Part shown: positions 54,414 to 63,299 of the stretch, one piece after another | Layout of the letters: each line of letters opens with the position of its first letter | Numbering within the stretch: position 1 is the first letter of the stretch | Origin: Thermobifida fusca NBRC 14071 = JCM 3263 | Lineage (GTDB): Bacteria; Actinomycetota; Actinomycetes; Streptosporangiales; Streptosporangiaceae | Direction of reading: 5' to 3' | NCBI RefSeq assembly: GCF_001592045.1 | Contig: NZ_BCWB01000004.1 | Coordinates: forward strand, 1 to 64,000 | Length of the DNA: 64,000 nt | The notes under the pieces: generated by a model | Database searches by the model: none | What the model was told of the DNA's origin: nothing | What the model saw: only the letters and a program-made list of their open reading frames with translations | Translations under genes and position numbers: made by a program

Positions 54414-55568
54414 TCATAGCCAGCCTCGGCGTTTGAAGATCGCGTACAGGGCGACGCTGACCGCCACCATCAGGCCGATCGCCATCGGGTAGCCGTACTT
54501 CCAGTGGGTTTCCGGCATCACGTCGAAATTCATGCCGTAGATACCGCCGACCACGGTAGGAGCGAACAGGATAGCCGCCCAGGAGGAGATCTTCTTCACT
54601 TCCTCACTTTGGGCGTAACTGGCTTCGGTGAGGTGTTTCATCTCCTCGTTCTGGGCCTGGCTGACCAGGGTGGCGTTGACCGCGAGAATGGAGTTGAGCA
54701 GTTGACGGAAACCGTCGACCCGTTCCGCGACCGTGGTGGCGTGGTCGGCGACGTCACGCAAGTAGCGCTGGAGTTCTTCGCTGGTGCCGTACTTGTCGAA
54801 TCCGGCTTCCAGGTCGGAGAGGATGCCCAGCAGAGGGCGGGCCGCCCGCTGGAATTCGATGACTTCGCGGGACAGTTCGTAGATGCGCCGGGACACCCGG
54901 GGGTCCCGGTTGAACACCTGGGTTTCGATTTCGTCGATGTCGTTCTGCAGTCCGGCAATGACCGGTGCATAGCCGTCGACGACCGCGTCCATCACCGCGT
55001 ACAGCACCGCTTCGGGGCCCAGCTTCAACAGGTCAGGGTCGTCTTCGAGACGGCGGCGTACCGCGGACAGGTCGGGGGCCTGACCGTGGCGCACGGTGAT
55101 GACGAAGTCGGTGCCGACGAACAGGTAGATCTCCCCGAAGCTCACCTCTTCGGTGGTGTCGAGGTAGCGGGCTGCCCGTAGCACGACGAACAGGGTGTCG
55201 CCGTAGCGTTCGAGCTTGGGCCGCTGGTGGGCGACGATGGCGTCTTCGACGGCGAGCTCGTGCAGACCGAACTGGTCGGCAAGAGCGAGCAGTTGGGCTT
55301 CGGAGGGCTGGTGCAGTCCCAGCCAGGCCATCGCTCCTGGCTGCTGGGCGACCTGGTCGCGCAGCCGGGCCAGTTCGACTTCGCAGGGTTGGCGGCGGCC
55401 GTCGATGTAGATCGCGGCGTCGACGACGCTGGCTTCGACTGGCGGGGTGGTCGCTTCGTGGTCCCTTCGAGGGTCCATGACGTATTCGGGCGTGTCGGTG
55501 TGCGCTTTGCTTACCGAGGCAACGGGACGCAGGCTGGGCAGCCACGAACGCATACGACGTTGCGACAT
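54414..55568 (-). CDS. corA: CorA-type magnesium/cobalt transporter
   Basis: 384 residues. Large cytoplasmic N-terminal domain, long stalk helix (VDGFRQLLNSILAVNATLVSQAQNEEMKHLTE), and two C-terminal membrane helices with the family's GMN motif (GGIYGMNFDVMPE) ending in a basic RRGWL tail. Forms a pentameric Mg2+ channel. ATG with GGGAG upstream. Single gene. Confidence 0.95.
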   Translation of the reverse strand: MSQRRMRSWLPSLRPVASVSKAHTDTPEYVMDPRRDHEATTPPVEASVVDAAIYIDGRRQPCEVELARLRDQVAQQPGAMAWLGLHQPSEAQLLALADQFGLHELAVEDAIVAHQRPKLERYGDTLFVVLRAARYLDTTEEVSFGEIYLFVGTDFVITVRHGQAPDLSAVRRRLEDDPDLLKLGPEAVLYAVMDAVVDGYAPVIAGLQNDIDEIETQVFNRDPRVSRRIYELSREVIEFQRAARPLLGILSDLEAGFDKYGTSEELQRYLRDVADHATTVAERVDGFRQLLNSILAVNATLVSQAQNEEMKHLTEASYAQSEEVKKISSWAAILFAPTVVGGIYGMNFDVMPETHWKYGYPMAIGLMVAVSVALYAIFKRRGWL

Positions 55569-56221
55569 GGGAGCTCCCGGATGAGTTCGACGGTTCGGGA
55601 TAACCGGTGGGGTGCGTCTCCACCGCAGCAAACGGGACGCACGCCACAAAGAGAGAGTTGGAGAAAAGGGCTAGGGAACTAGTGCCGTGCCCTGCGACGC
55701 CCTCCGGAGACGGGGGCGGATATCACAGCGGAAGTCTGTGTGGGCTGGAGAGAACCAGCGCGGAACGTGAGAAATGGGGCACCGCACTAGTTGGTACTAG
55801 GAGGTTGGCTCATGGTTGGCCTCACCTCCTACAGTCCACGGCCGACGGCCTCGAGTCTCGCTATGCCCAACCTTAATACGGCCCCTGTGGTAATGGGAGC
55901 TGCGCGGATTCGCTTCCGTGAGGGATGGTCCGCAGCAGCGTGCGGGACAGCGGCCCGGCGCCGCGGCGTGATCGTCAGTGGCGGGCAGTAGGGTGCCGGG
56001 GGCCGCGCTGCGCGACGTTTCCGGGACCGGTCCCCGTGCCCACCAGGAAGGATGCGGGCTGTGGCGGGCCGGTGCGCGGCGCGGCGAGCGGGGCCGTGTG
56101 CTTCCTCCTCCGGTGGAGGGGTCCGGCCTTTCTGCGCTGCGGTGTGGAATTCGCCACGCCACCCAGCAATGAAGTGATATGCGTCACAATTTTGTTTTGG
56201 TGGTTGAGGAGGCCGCTCGCT
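55569..56221. other. Long leader region of corA/alkB with one possible small gene
   Basis: Apart from a possible small gene at 55812, no gene recognised in 650 bases. Holds the divergent promoters of corA and the AlkB gene. Confidence 0.45.
55812..55991 (+). CDS. Possible small protein with canonical ribosome site
   Basis: 59 codons starting MVGLTSYSPRPT. TAGGAGGT sits 6 nt before the ATG, an unusually good site, and pairs with ACCTCCTA at 55824-55831, so the site can be hidden in a hairpin. The product has no recognised family and no clear hydrophobic helix. May be a leader peptide or a chance frame. Confidence 0.3.
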   Translation: MVGLTSYSPRPTASSLAMPNLNTAPVVMGAARIRFREGWSAAACGTAARRRGVIVSGGQ

Positions 56222-56914
56222 ATGGACGAACCGCTCTTCTCCCCGGGCCGGGTCGAGGTCGCCCCGGGTGCCGTCCACGTTCCCGGATGGCTGGACCTGG
56301 AGGAGCAGCGCGCTTTAGTGGACTTGTGCCGCGAGTGGATGCGCGGCCCCGGCGGTATGACCCGGCACCGCACCCGGGGCGGGACCATGAGTGTCGCGAT
56401 GACCTCGCTGGGCTGGTATTGGCGCCCCTACCGCTATTCGGCGACCCTGCCGGACGGCCGACCGGTGCCCCCGCTGCCCCCGGTGCTGTCCACGCTGGCG
56501 TTGCGGGGTCTGGCCGCCGCCTACGGCACGGTCCCTGCCCCGGCTCCCGCCTACGATGTTGCGCTGGTGAACTTCTATGCGGCCACAGCCACGATGGGGA
56601 TGCACCGGGACACGGACGAACGCACCGATGCCCCGGTGGTTTCGGTGAGCCTGGGGGACACCTGCGTGTTCCGGTTCGGGAACACCGCTACCCGCACCCG
56701 CCCGTACACCGACGTGGAGCTGCGCAGCGGCGACCTTTTCGTCTTCGGCGGCCCGTCCCGCTGGGCTTACCACGGCGTGCCGCGTGTCTTCGCTGGCACA
56801 GCCAACCCGGCACTCGGATTGGAGTCGGGGCGGATCAACATCACCGTGCGTGCTTCCGGGCTGCCCCCGGCTGAGCGGGGCCCAGCCGGGGCGTCGTCCT
56901 CGGAAGCGGTTTGA
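56222..56914 (+). CDS. alkB: AlkB-type 2-oxoglutarate/Fe(II)-dependent dioxygenase
   Basis: 230 residues. The iron ligands are His128 and Asp130 in MGMHRDTDE and His184 in AYHGVPR; Arg204 and Arg210 (GRINITVR) bind 2-oxoglutarate. MSVAMTSLGWYW is the nucleotide-recognition segment. Repairs alkylated bases by oxidative demethylation. It ends 7 nt from the converging Vps62-like gene. The ATG lies in a weak ribosome site. Confidence 0.93.
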   Translation: MDEPLFSPGRVEVAPGAVHVPGWLDLEEQRALVDLCREWMRGPGGMTRHRTRGGTMSVAMTSLGWYWRPYRYSATLPDGRPVPPLPPVLSTLALRGLAAAYGTVPAPAPAYDVALVNFYAATATMGMHRDTDERTDAPVVSVSLGDTCVFRFGNTATRTRPYTDVELRSGDLFVFGGPSRWAYHGVPRVFAGTANPALGLESGRINITVRASGLPPAERGPAGASSSEAV

Positions 56915-56921
56915 GGGCTGC

Positions 56922-58721
56922 TCACCGGCGGAGCAGGTCGCGCACGTTGAGGTAGAGCAGGCTGACGACCGCCAAAGTCATCGGCACGAGGACGGTGATC
57001 CGCCAGTTGATGAGGAAGGCCGCGATCACCGCGCCCACGACGCCGAGCGCGAGGGCGAGGAAGGCCGAGCCGATCAGGAAGGTGAGGAAGCGGCGGCGGG
57101 CGAGCGCGTCGAAGGCGGCGAACAGCACGACGACGCCGACCGCGGCCAGCAGTGCCAGGCTGCCGCGCAGTACCACCATGACCACGCCCAGCGCGGTGAG
57201 CAGCAACGGTGTGCTCATCGCCGCCCACACGTGGAGGAACCGGGTGGTGTGCTGCCGGCCGGAGGCGTACGGCAGGTGGGGGGAGCGGAGGTGGGCCTGC
57301 GGCGGGGGTTCGAGGACGTCGCCGTTGGCCAGTGCGGCGCGGTGCATTTCCCGCTCGTCCACGAGGTGGGTGCGTTCCCGGTAGCGGGCGGCGAGGGAGC
57401 GTTCCAGTTCGGCGATCCGGGCGCGGTACTCCTTGGCGCGCGCTTTAGCGCTGGCGTGGCGACTCAGCACCATTTCGGCTGCGGCCAGGCGGCGCAGGGC
57501 AGCCCGCTCTTCTTCGATCTTGGCGTCGGCTTCGGCGATGCGGGCGTCGAGATCGTCCAGGTGGGCTTGGAGGCTGGCCCGCGTATCCTCGGGGGTCGGC
57601 GGGACTTTGTGGAGCCCGACCCACCACAGGGGGTCGGCCCAGGAGCGGCGGACGGTGCCGTCGCGTTCGTATCGGGGGCCGCTGGGAGCGCGTTCGCCGT
57701 CGAACCAGTCCCGGGTGTTGCGGCCCCACAGTCCGCGGTAGCCCCGGACCCAGGGAGTGGTGTCGTCGATGAGGACCGGGGTCCAGGTGCGTTCTCCACC
57801 GGGGCCGACGCGGACGCCGTCGCCGCGCGCGTAGTCAACGAAGGGCACGCCGATGCCGCGGAGGCGGCTGGAGGAAGGCAGGAAGCGGGCGGTGAAGCGC
57901 CGCCAGGCGCGCAGCACTCCCCGGAGGAAGGCGGGGTCGACTTGGATGAGGTAGTCCCCGGGGAGCATCTGGTGGGAGTGGGATCCGGCCCCGACGTAGA
58001 TGATCGGGTGGTTGCCGTCGCGGTGCAGTTCCGGGTCATCCCAGCGGCGTCGCAGGTCGTCGCCGAGGTATTCGTGAGAGGAGGCGCCCACCCACACGGG
58101 GCGGTACTCCCCGTTCTCTTCTTCGACCAGGTAGACGGTGACTTTCTCCCAGTCGGCCTCGTGGTCGTTGACGCCGCCGTAGACCGACCGCCAGTCGTTC
58201 ATGGCGTAGAAGAACCAGTACTGCAGGACGACGTAACCGCCTTCCCGCACGACACGGCCGTAGTAGGTGGCGGTGGTGCCGGTGTCGATGCGGTCGCGGT
58301 AGCGGGTGGCTGCGGCTGCTGCGACCCCGCCGGGGACGGCTCCTCGGATGAGGAGGGAGAGCCGCATCAGCACGTCCACGATCCGGCCGAGGACCCCGAC
58401 CGCGGCGAGGCGTCCGCTTTTCGGGATGACGGGCCGTTCGCGTCTGCGGAAGCGGCGTGCTTCGGCCCGCAGCGACGATTCTTGGACGAATCGCAGGTGC
58501 TGGCGGTAGCCCGGCCATTCGGCGTCGGCGCGGGCGAGCCGGTCGAGGGTGAGTTCCCCGGCGGGGACGACTTCGCGTTCCCCGCCTTCGGGAAGGTCCA
58601 GCCACAGACTGCAGCAGCGCACGTAGGCTTCGACGTCCGTGGGGAAGAACAGCTCCCCCCGGGTGAACATCAGCACGGGTTCGTAGGCGCGCAGCAGTTC
58701 CAGGTCAGTTTTAGCGCTCAT
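56922..58721 (-). CDS. Vps62-like (DUF946-type) protein with C-terminal membrane helices
   Basis: 599 residues. The centre reads VVLQYWFFYAMNDWRSVYGGVNDHEADWEKVTVYL with GNHPIIYVGAGSHSHQMLPGDY, as in Vps62-related proteins. Residues about 390-450 form a charged coiled coil (DDLDARIAEADAKIEEERAALRRLAAAE). Four hydrophobic segments follow from residue 495 to the end, so the protein is tail-anchored. Bacterial members have no assigned function. Confidence 0.75.
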   Translation of the reverse strand: MSAKTDLELLRAYEPVLMFTRGELFFPTDVEAYVRCCSLWLDLPEGGEREVVPAGELTLDRLARADAEWPGYRQHLRFVQESSLRAEARRFRRRERPVIPKSGRLAAVGVLGRIVDVLMRLSLLIRGAVPGGVAAAAATRYRDRIDTGTTATYYGRVVREGGYVVLQYWFFYAMNDWRSVYGGVNDHEADWEKVTVYLVEEENGEYRPVWVGASSHEYLGDDLRRRWDDPELHRDGNHPIIYVGAGSHSHQMLPGDYLIQVDPAFLRGVLRAWRRFTARFLPSSSRLRGIGVPFVDYARGDGVRVGPGGERTWTPVLIDDTTPWVRGYRGLWGRNTRDWFDGERAPSGPRYERDGTVRRSWADPLWWVGLHKVPPTPEDTRASLQAHLDDLDARIAEADAKIEEERAALRRLAAAEMVLSRHASAKARAKEYRARIAELERSLAARYRERTHLVDEREMHRAALANGDVLEPPPQAHLRSPHLPYASGRQHTTRFLHVWAAMSTPLLLTALGVVMVVLRGSLALLAAVGVVVLFAAFDALARRRFLTFLIGSAFLALALGVVGAVIAAFLINWRITVLVPMTLAVVSLLYLNVRDLLRR

Positions 58722-58894
58722 GGTCGCGCCTGACCCTAACGGATGTGTGGGGTGTCCGCGGACGTATCGGGCCTTGACTCCGTGCTCCCCTGCCCGCTAC
58801 GGGCTGTTTTCGCCTCGGTGGCCTGGTACCGCTGCAGCACACACTGCGGTTACCCGGGCGGCACACCCCGCCCCGCACCGGGATGTAATGATGG

Positions 58895-59887
58895 TCACAC
58901 TGTGACGGGGTCGGTGGTGTGGTGTCCGGCGTCGTCGGGAGCAGGGCGGTCCGGGGTGCGGTCTTCCGGCTCCCCGTCGGTGGCGTGCGGGTCTGCGCCT
59001 CCGCGTGTGCGTCCGCTGGTGCCTCTGGTGGCGCCCAGCCCGGCGGCGACCACCAGGGCCATGCCCGCCACTTGGAGGGGGACGGGGACCTGGCCGATCA
59101 GGAGCAGGCCGATGAGCAGCCCGATGGCGGGGTCGACGGAGACGAGAATGCCGAAGGTGCCGCGGTTCATCCGTTGCAGGCTCACCATCTCCAGCAGGAG
59201 GGGCAGCAGGGGGTAGATCAGTGCGAGCCCTAGGGTGGCTGCCACCAGGTGCCGGTCGGCGGCCGCCATCGCCCCCGGCAGACCCAGCGGGGCGGTGACC
59301 AGGGCGGACACGGTCATTGCGAGGGTGAGGCCGGGGAGGACGCCCAGCCGGGAGCCGACGGTCTGGGAGAAGACGATGTAGAGCGCCACGCAGACGGCCC
59401 CGCCTAGGCCGAAGGCGATGCCGAGCAGGTCGGCTTCCCCGTGCCACGGGCGGGTGAGCAGGAGCACTCCGGCTACGGCGAGGACGATCCACAGCAGGTC
59501 GCGGCGGCGGCGCAGGGCGAGCACGGAGACGGTGAGGGGGCCGAGGAACTCGATCGCGGCTGCGGTGCCGAGCGGGATGCGGTCGAGGGCGAGGGAGAAC
59601 AGGAGGGTCATCCCCGCGCTGACTACGCCGAGGGCGGCGGTAGCGGCGAGATCCGACCAGGTTGCGGCCCGTGCCGCGCGGAGCAGGGGGCGCCCGCCGA
59701 CGGCGAAGAGGAGGAGCGCAGCCCAGCTCAGCCGCAGCCAGGTGACTTCGAGCGGTCCCGCGATGGCGAACAGGTGCACGGCTCCCGCGCTGCCCATGTG
59801 CAGCAGGACCAGGCTGAGGACGGTGAGCAGCGGGGCTGGGACCCTCAGGTGGGCATGCCGAACCAACGAGACAAAAGAGAGGATCAT
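58895..59887 (-). CDS. EamA/RhaT family transporter (DMT superfamily)
   Basis: 330 residues with ten predicted membrane helices in two EamA repeats (for example GAVHLFAIAGPLEVTWLRLSWAALLLFAV and FLGPLTVSVLALRRRRDLLWIVLAVAGVLLL, then GIAFGLGGAVCVALYIVFSQ). Drug/metabolite efflux family, close to RhtA-type exporters of amino acids such as threonine. The C-terminal 45 residues are hydrophilic. Substrate unknown. Confidence 0.93.
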   Translation of the reverse strand: MILSFVSLVRHAHLRVPAPLLTVLSLVLLHMGSAGAVHLFAIAGPLEVTWLRLSWAALLLFAVGGRPLLRAARAATWSDLAATAALGVVSAGMTLLFSLALDRIPLGTAAAIEFLGPLTVSVLALRRRRDLLWIVLAVAGVLLLTRPWHGEADLLGIAFGLGGAVCVALYIVFSQTVGSRLGVLPGLTLAMTVSALVTAPLGLPGAMAAADRHLVAATLGLALIYPLLPLLLEMVSLQRMNRGTFGILVSVDPAIGLLIGLLLIGQVPVPLQVAGMALVVAAGLGATRGTSGRTRGGADPHATDGEPEDRTPDRPAPDDAGHHTTDPVTV

Positions 59888-60319
59888 CCCACCACTGTGT
59901 CTCCTGTTCTCTGTTTCCGTCCAGGCACCGTTAGTTGATGAATCGTTTCTCTTTAGCGGAAGATCTAGCGTCCACACCCGCGCTTCACCCCCACTCAGCG
60001 CAACGGAACGCAACAGAACGTCGTGCAGCGGATTGTGTTGACCTCTGTGCCAGGTTTAGCCGTACTTAAGAGGCGGTAAAAAATTGAGTTGGTGGACATC
60101 AACTTTGGTGAGCAGCTACCGGGAGGCGGCTCCGCGCACCGCGCGGACCGACCGACACACCCCTTCGATGTCCACTCGATGGCCGGTCCGCCGCGGGAGG
60201 ACCCCTTGCGGACCGCAAACCTCTCGGATCCGGAGGTGCCAGCGCCTCGGACGCGGCGCGCACGGCTGTTTCGGCCACGCGACCGCGGGACGGCTGCCCC
60301 ACCACGATGAGAGAGGAGA
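59888..60319. other. Intergenic region with one possible small gene
   Basis: A minus-strand promoter for the EamA gene should lie at the left. A plus-strand frame at 60092 is listed separately; otherwise nothing seen. Confidence 0.5.
60092..60310 (+). CDS. Possible small protein upstream of the 122-residue gene
   Basis: 72 codons starting at a GTG (VDINFGEQLPGG...) and ending 9 nt before the next ATG. Codon third positions are GC-rich as in neighbouring genes, but there is no strong ribosome site and the product is Arg/Pro-rich and unrecognised. Confidence 0.35.
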   Translation: MDINFGEQLPGGGSAHRADRPTHPFDVHSMAGPPREDPLRTANLSDPEVPAPRTRRARLFRPRDRGTAAPPR

Positions 60320-60688
60320 ATGGTGCTGACCCAGGTTGAGCCATCGGCGACGCGAACGCTGAACCCTTTCCGCCGGACGCGCGCGATCGCCGAGCACACC
60401 CTGCGCGAGGCCAAGGACGACGTCACTCATCTGCGACTGCTCTCCCTGTTCCACGCGCTCGCTGCGTGCGAGACCGCGCTCTCCCAAGCTCCCGGCACCC
60501 TGCGGGAGAAACTGGACGCCCTCCGCACTGCCGTGGTTGACCTGGTGGGTGAGGACTGGCTCACTTCCCACCCCACCCACCCCGATGTCCGGGCGTTCCG
60601 CCGCCTCGATGACACGGCGCTCCTCAGCCGGCTCGACGAGGCGCTGTCGAACCTGTTGCGGGCGCGTTTCTTCCAGCTCGCTGCCTGA
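60320..60688 (+). CDS. Hypothetical helical protein
   Basis: 122 residues, predicted mostly helical: TRAIAEHTLREAKDDVTHLRLLSLFHALAACETALSQAPGTLREKLDALRTAVVDLVGEDWL, then RLDEALSNLLRARFFQLAA. No membrane segment, no recognised domain. The ATG has GAGAGGAGA directly upstream. Ends 10 nt before a 20-bp inverted repeat that precedes the LysR gene. Confidence 0.75.
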   Translation: MVLTQVEPSATRTLNPFRRTRAIAEHTLREAKDDVTHLRLLSLFHALAACETALSQAPGTLREKLDALRTAVVDLVGEDWLTSHPTHPDVRAFRRLDDTALLSRLDEALSNLLRARFFQLAA

Positions 60689-60698
60689 GGTCTTTCAT

Positions 60699-60759
60699 CC
60701 GTAGAAGAAGGCGTGCGCGGGGTCGAAACATTCCGCCTTGCGCACGCCTTCTTCTACGG
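60699..60759. repeat. 20-bp inverted repeat before the LysR gene
   Basis: CCGTAGAAGAAGGCGTGCGC (60699-60718) and its exact inverted copy (60740-60759) flank 21 nt. It lies between two plus-strand genes, ending 7 nt before the LysR ATG. Could be a terminator, an RNA hairpin at the ribosome site, or a LysR binding dyad. Confidence 0.65.
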
Positions 60760-60766
60760 TTGAAGG

Positions 60767-61786
60767 ATGGACCTGACACGGCTGAGACTGCTGGTAGAAC
60801 TGCGGCGGCTGGGGACGATGACGGCGGTCTCCGAGGTCACGGGCATGGGCACCTCGGCGGTGTCCAAGCATTTGGCCGTATTGGAGCGGGAAGCAGGGGT
60901 GCGCCTCCTCGTTCCGGACGGCCGTCGGGTCCGGTTGACCCCCGCGGGGCGCCGGCTCGCCGAGCATGCGCGGGACATCCTGGAGCGCGTCGAGGCGGCG
61001 CGAGCCGAAATGGCAGGTGAAGGGCCGCCGGTGGGCCGCATCAACCTGGTGACGTTCGTCAGCATGACGGTCCCCGTGATCCTGCCCGCCATGGAGCAGT
61101 TGCGCCAGCAGCACCCGGGACTCGAGGTGCGCCTGATCGAGCACGAACCGGACCAGGCGTTGGACCTCCTGCTGAGCGGGGAGGCCGACCTTGGGCTGAT
61201 CTACGAGTACACGCTGGTCCCCCGCCGCATTCCGGAAGGGCTCACCGTGCACCCGGTGGGGCGGGAACCCTTGTTCCTCGCCGAGCCGACGGCGAGCAAC
61301 CCGAGCGGGGCGACCATGACGCGGGAGCGGCTGCGTGCCTTGGCCGACGCGTCGTGGATCGCCAACTCGCGCGGAAGCGACGACGACGAGCTTGTGCTCC
61401 GGATGTGCGCGGACGCGGGCTTCCGACCGCAGATCCGGCATCGCATCGACACGTTGGAGGCGCTCAGCGCGGTGGTGGCCGCTGGATGGGGGGTGGGGCT
61501 CCTGCCGAAGCTGGCTGCGTCCCCGCCCCACCCCGGGGTGGTGCATACCCCGCTGGGCGAGCTGGCGGGAGAGCGCCGCATCTCCCTGGTGGCCCGTACC
61601 GGGGCGTGGGCGTGGCGGCCGCTGCACGTCGTCGCCCACGCGATCCACCGGGCTGCCCGCCACGTGCTGGACCCGGTGGCGAGTGGGTTTTCCGAGGGGG
61701 CGGCTGCGGACGGGTCAGGCGCTGAGGACGAACCGGCCCGCGGGGACAGTGATCCGGTGCGCGGCTTCCCGCATCGCGGTGAGTAG
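60767..61786 (+). CDS. LysR family transcriptional regulator (first)
   Basis: 339 residues. N-terminal winged HTH (LRLLVELRRLGTMTAVSEVTGMGTSAVSKHLAVLEREAGVRLL), then a LysR substrate-binding domain (VTFVSMTVPVILPAMEQLRQQHPGLEVRLIEHEPDQALDLLLSGEADLGLIYEY). The C-terminal 45 residues after ARHVLDPVA are acidic, Gly-rich and lie opposite the neighbouring gene: the last 72 nt overlap the convergent LysR gene. Target gene unknown. Confidence 0.93.
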   Translation: MDLTRLRLLVELRRLGTMTAVSEVTGMGTSAVSKHLAVLEREAGVRLLVPDGRRVRLTPAGRRLAEHARDILERVEAARAEMAGEGPPVGRINLVTFVSMTVPVILPAMEQLRQQHPGLEVRLIEHEPDQALDLLLSGEADLGLIYEYTLVPRRIPEGLTVHPVGREPLFLAEPTASNPSGATMTRERLRALADASWIANSRGSDDDELVLRMCADAGFRPQIRHRIDTLEALSAVVAAGWGVGLLPKLAASPPHPGVVHTPLGELAGERRISLVARTGAWAWRPLHVVAHAIHRAARHVLDPVASGFSEGAAADGSGAEDEPARGDSDPVRGFPHRGE

Positions 61787-62641
61787 CGGCTCGGGGTTCG
61801 CCCCGCTGCGGGTGACGGCCAGGACGTGGCGGCGCGGACCGTTGCGGACCGGACGCACCACCATGTGGGCGATCGCCATCCCGTGCCAGGCCAGCCGGGG
61901 CACCATGGACACGCCCAGTCCTGCGGCGACGAGAGCGAACGCCGCACTGAAGTCGGTGACGATGTGGGTGCTGCGGGGATGGAATCCGGCCTGGTGGCAG
62001 GCGGCGGCCACGGTGTCGAACCAGACGGTGCCGGGGGCGGACATGATCCAGTCGGCGTCGTTGAGGTCGGTGGCCAGGTCGAGTTCCATCTTGGTCGCCA
62101 GCGGGTGCTCGTAGGGCAGGACCACGTCCAGGGGTTCCACCATCACCGGGTGGAACTGGAACCCGGGGCTTCCGGTCGCGGGCAGATGCGGCGAGGACAT
62201 GGTGACAGCGATGTCGATCTCGCCGGTGCACAGCAGTTCGGTGCTGTGTTCGGGTTCGGCCTGGATGACAGAGAAGTCCCAACCCGGATGGGTGTGGCGC
62301 AGCCGGGCCACGGCGGGGGCGACGAGGTTGGAGATGCCGGTGGCGAAAGCGCCTACCCGCACGGATCCGAGTGATCCTTCGGCGTACCGGGCGAGGTCGG
62401 CTTGGGCGCGCTCCAGTTCAGCGAAGATGACCTGAGCGCGTTCCAGCAGGACGCGCCCCGCCCCGGTGAGCACGAATCGGCGGTTACTCCGCTCCACCAG
62501 GGGGACTTCGGTTTCCTTGGCCAATGCGGCGAGCTGTTGGGAGACCGCTGAGGGAGTGACCCCCAGCGCTTCCGCGGTCGCCGCCACGGTGTGGTGCTCG
62601 GCGAAGGCGCGCAGCACCTGCAACCGCCGGACGTCAATCAT
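61715..62641 (-). CDS. LysR family transcriptional regulator (second)
   Basis: 308 residues. HTH LQVLRAFAEHHTVAATAEALGVTPSAVSQQLAALAKETEVPLVER, then the effector domain (VRVGAFATGISNLVAPAVARLRHTHPGWDFSVIQAEP). Convergent with and overlapping the other LysR gene by 72 nt. ATG start; the promoter lies in the next intergenic region. Target unknown. Confidence 0.94.
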   Translation of the reverse strand: MIDVRRLQVLRAFAEHHTVAATAEALGVTPSAVSQQLAALAKETEVPLVERSNRRFVLTGAGRVLLERAQVIFAELERAQADLARYAEGSLGSVRVGAFATGISNLVAPAVARLRHTHPGWDFSVIQAEPEHSTELLCTGEIDIAVTMSSPHLPATGSPGFQFHPVMVEPLDVVLPYEHPLATKMELDLATDLNDADWIMSAPGTVWFDTVAAACHQAGFHPRSTHIVTDFSAAFALVAAGLGVSMVPRLAWHGMAIAHMVVRPVRNGPRRHVLAVTRSGANPEPLLTAMREAAHRITVPAGRFVLSA

Positions 62642-63299
62642 GGGCTCATCCTATGAAATTTCCTGCTGGTGGTTTCCGTGCGCCGTGCACGGCGCTCCGC
62701 CGGGCGTACCGTGCGCGGTGCACAGTGGCGCACCGCTGCGGTGGTGCACTCCTGCCCCTGCGCGGCGCCGGGCGCCGTCGCAGGCCTGCTCAGCACGGCC
62801 ACATCCGCATGCTCCTCCGGGAGGATTTGGCCACCACGGGCAGCGAGGGCGAGGCAGGGCGGCCAGCTCGGTAGCTCCGTGGCGACACCGACGACGGTCG
62901 CTGCGATAGTGCTCACATCCGGGTAACCCCGCGACTGCCGGAAAGGTTGCACCCCGCCCCGGTCTGCTGGCTGGGCGGGTTTTCCGGCAGACGGCCAGCC
63001 GTCTGGGGAGCTCGCGTTTTCCCGCTGAGCAGTGCAGACGTGATCCACTGCACGCCCACCGCAACGTTCCGTTCCTGCGCGGCGACGGAGAGAGCCCGAA
63101 GAGATCCCCCTCACACCCAACCATCTGTTAAAAATGACAAAATTTTTCTTTTAGGTACGAGGAGCATCCTTTTCCAAGCCCCGTCGCCACTCTTGCAGAA
63201 ACAAGCAAGTAGGCTCATAACCAGCGCTCATACAGGCATTGAAAGGGACGATCGCCGCTGCGCGACACGCATCACCCCATCAGGAGCAGGTGAGAAAAA
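62642..63299. other. Structured gene-free stretch
   Basis: No gene I can support. Contains dyads CTGCCGGAAA/TTTCCGGCAG (62935-62944, 62981-62990) and CAGACGGC-CA-GCCGTCTG (62988-63005), and GTGCAC-rich sequence at 62680-62750 next to the LysR start. The AT-rich stretch 63120-63160 may be the GNAT promoter. Confidence 0.5.

Noticed and set aside
62638-63124. Minus-strand frames of about 160 codons upstream of the second LysR gene
   Set aside because: Products are Arg/Pro/Cys-rich with no domain, no ribosome site, and one runs into the LysR start.
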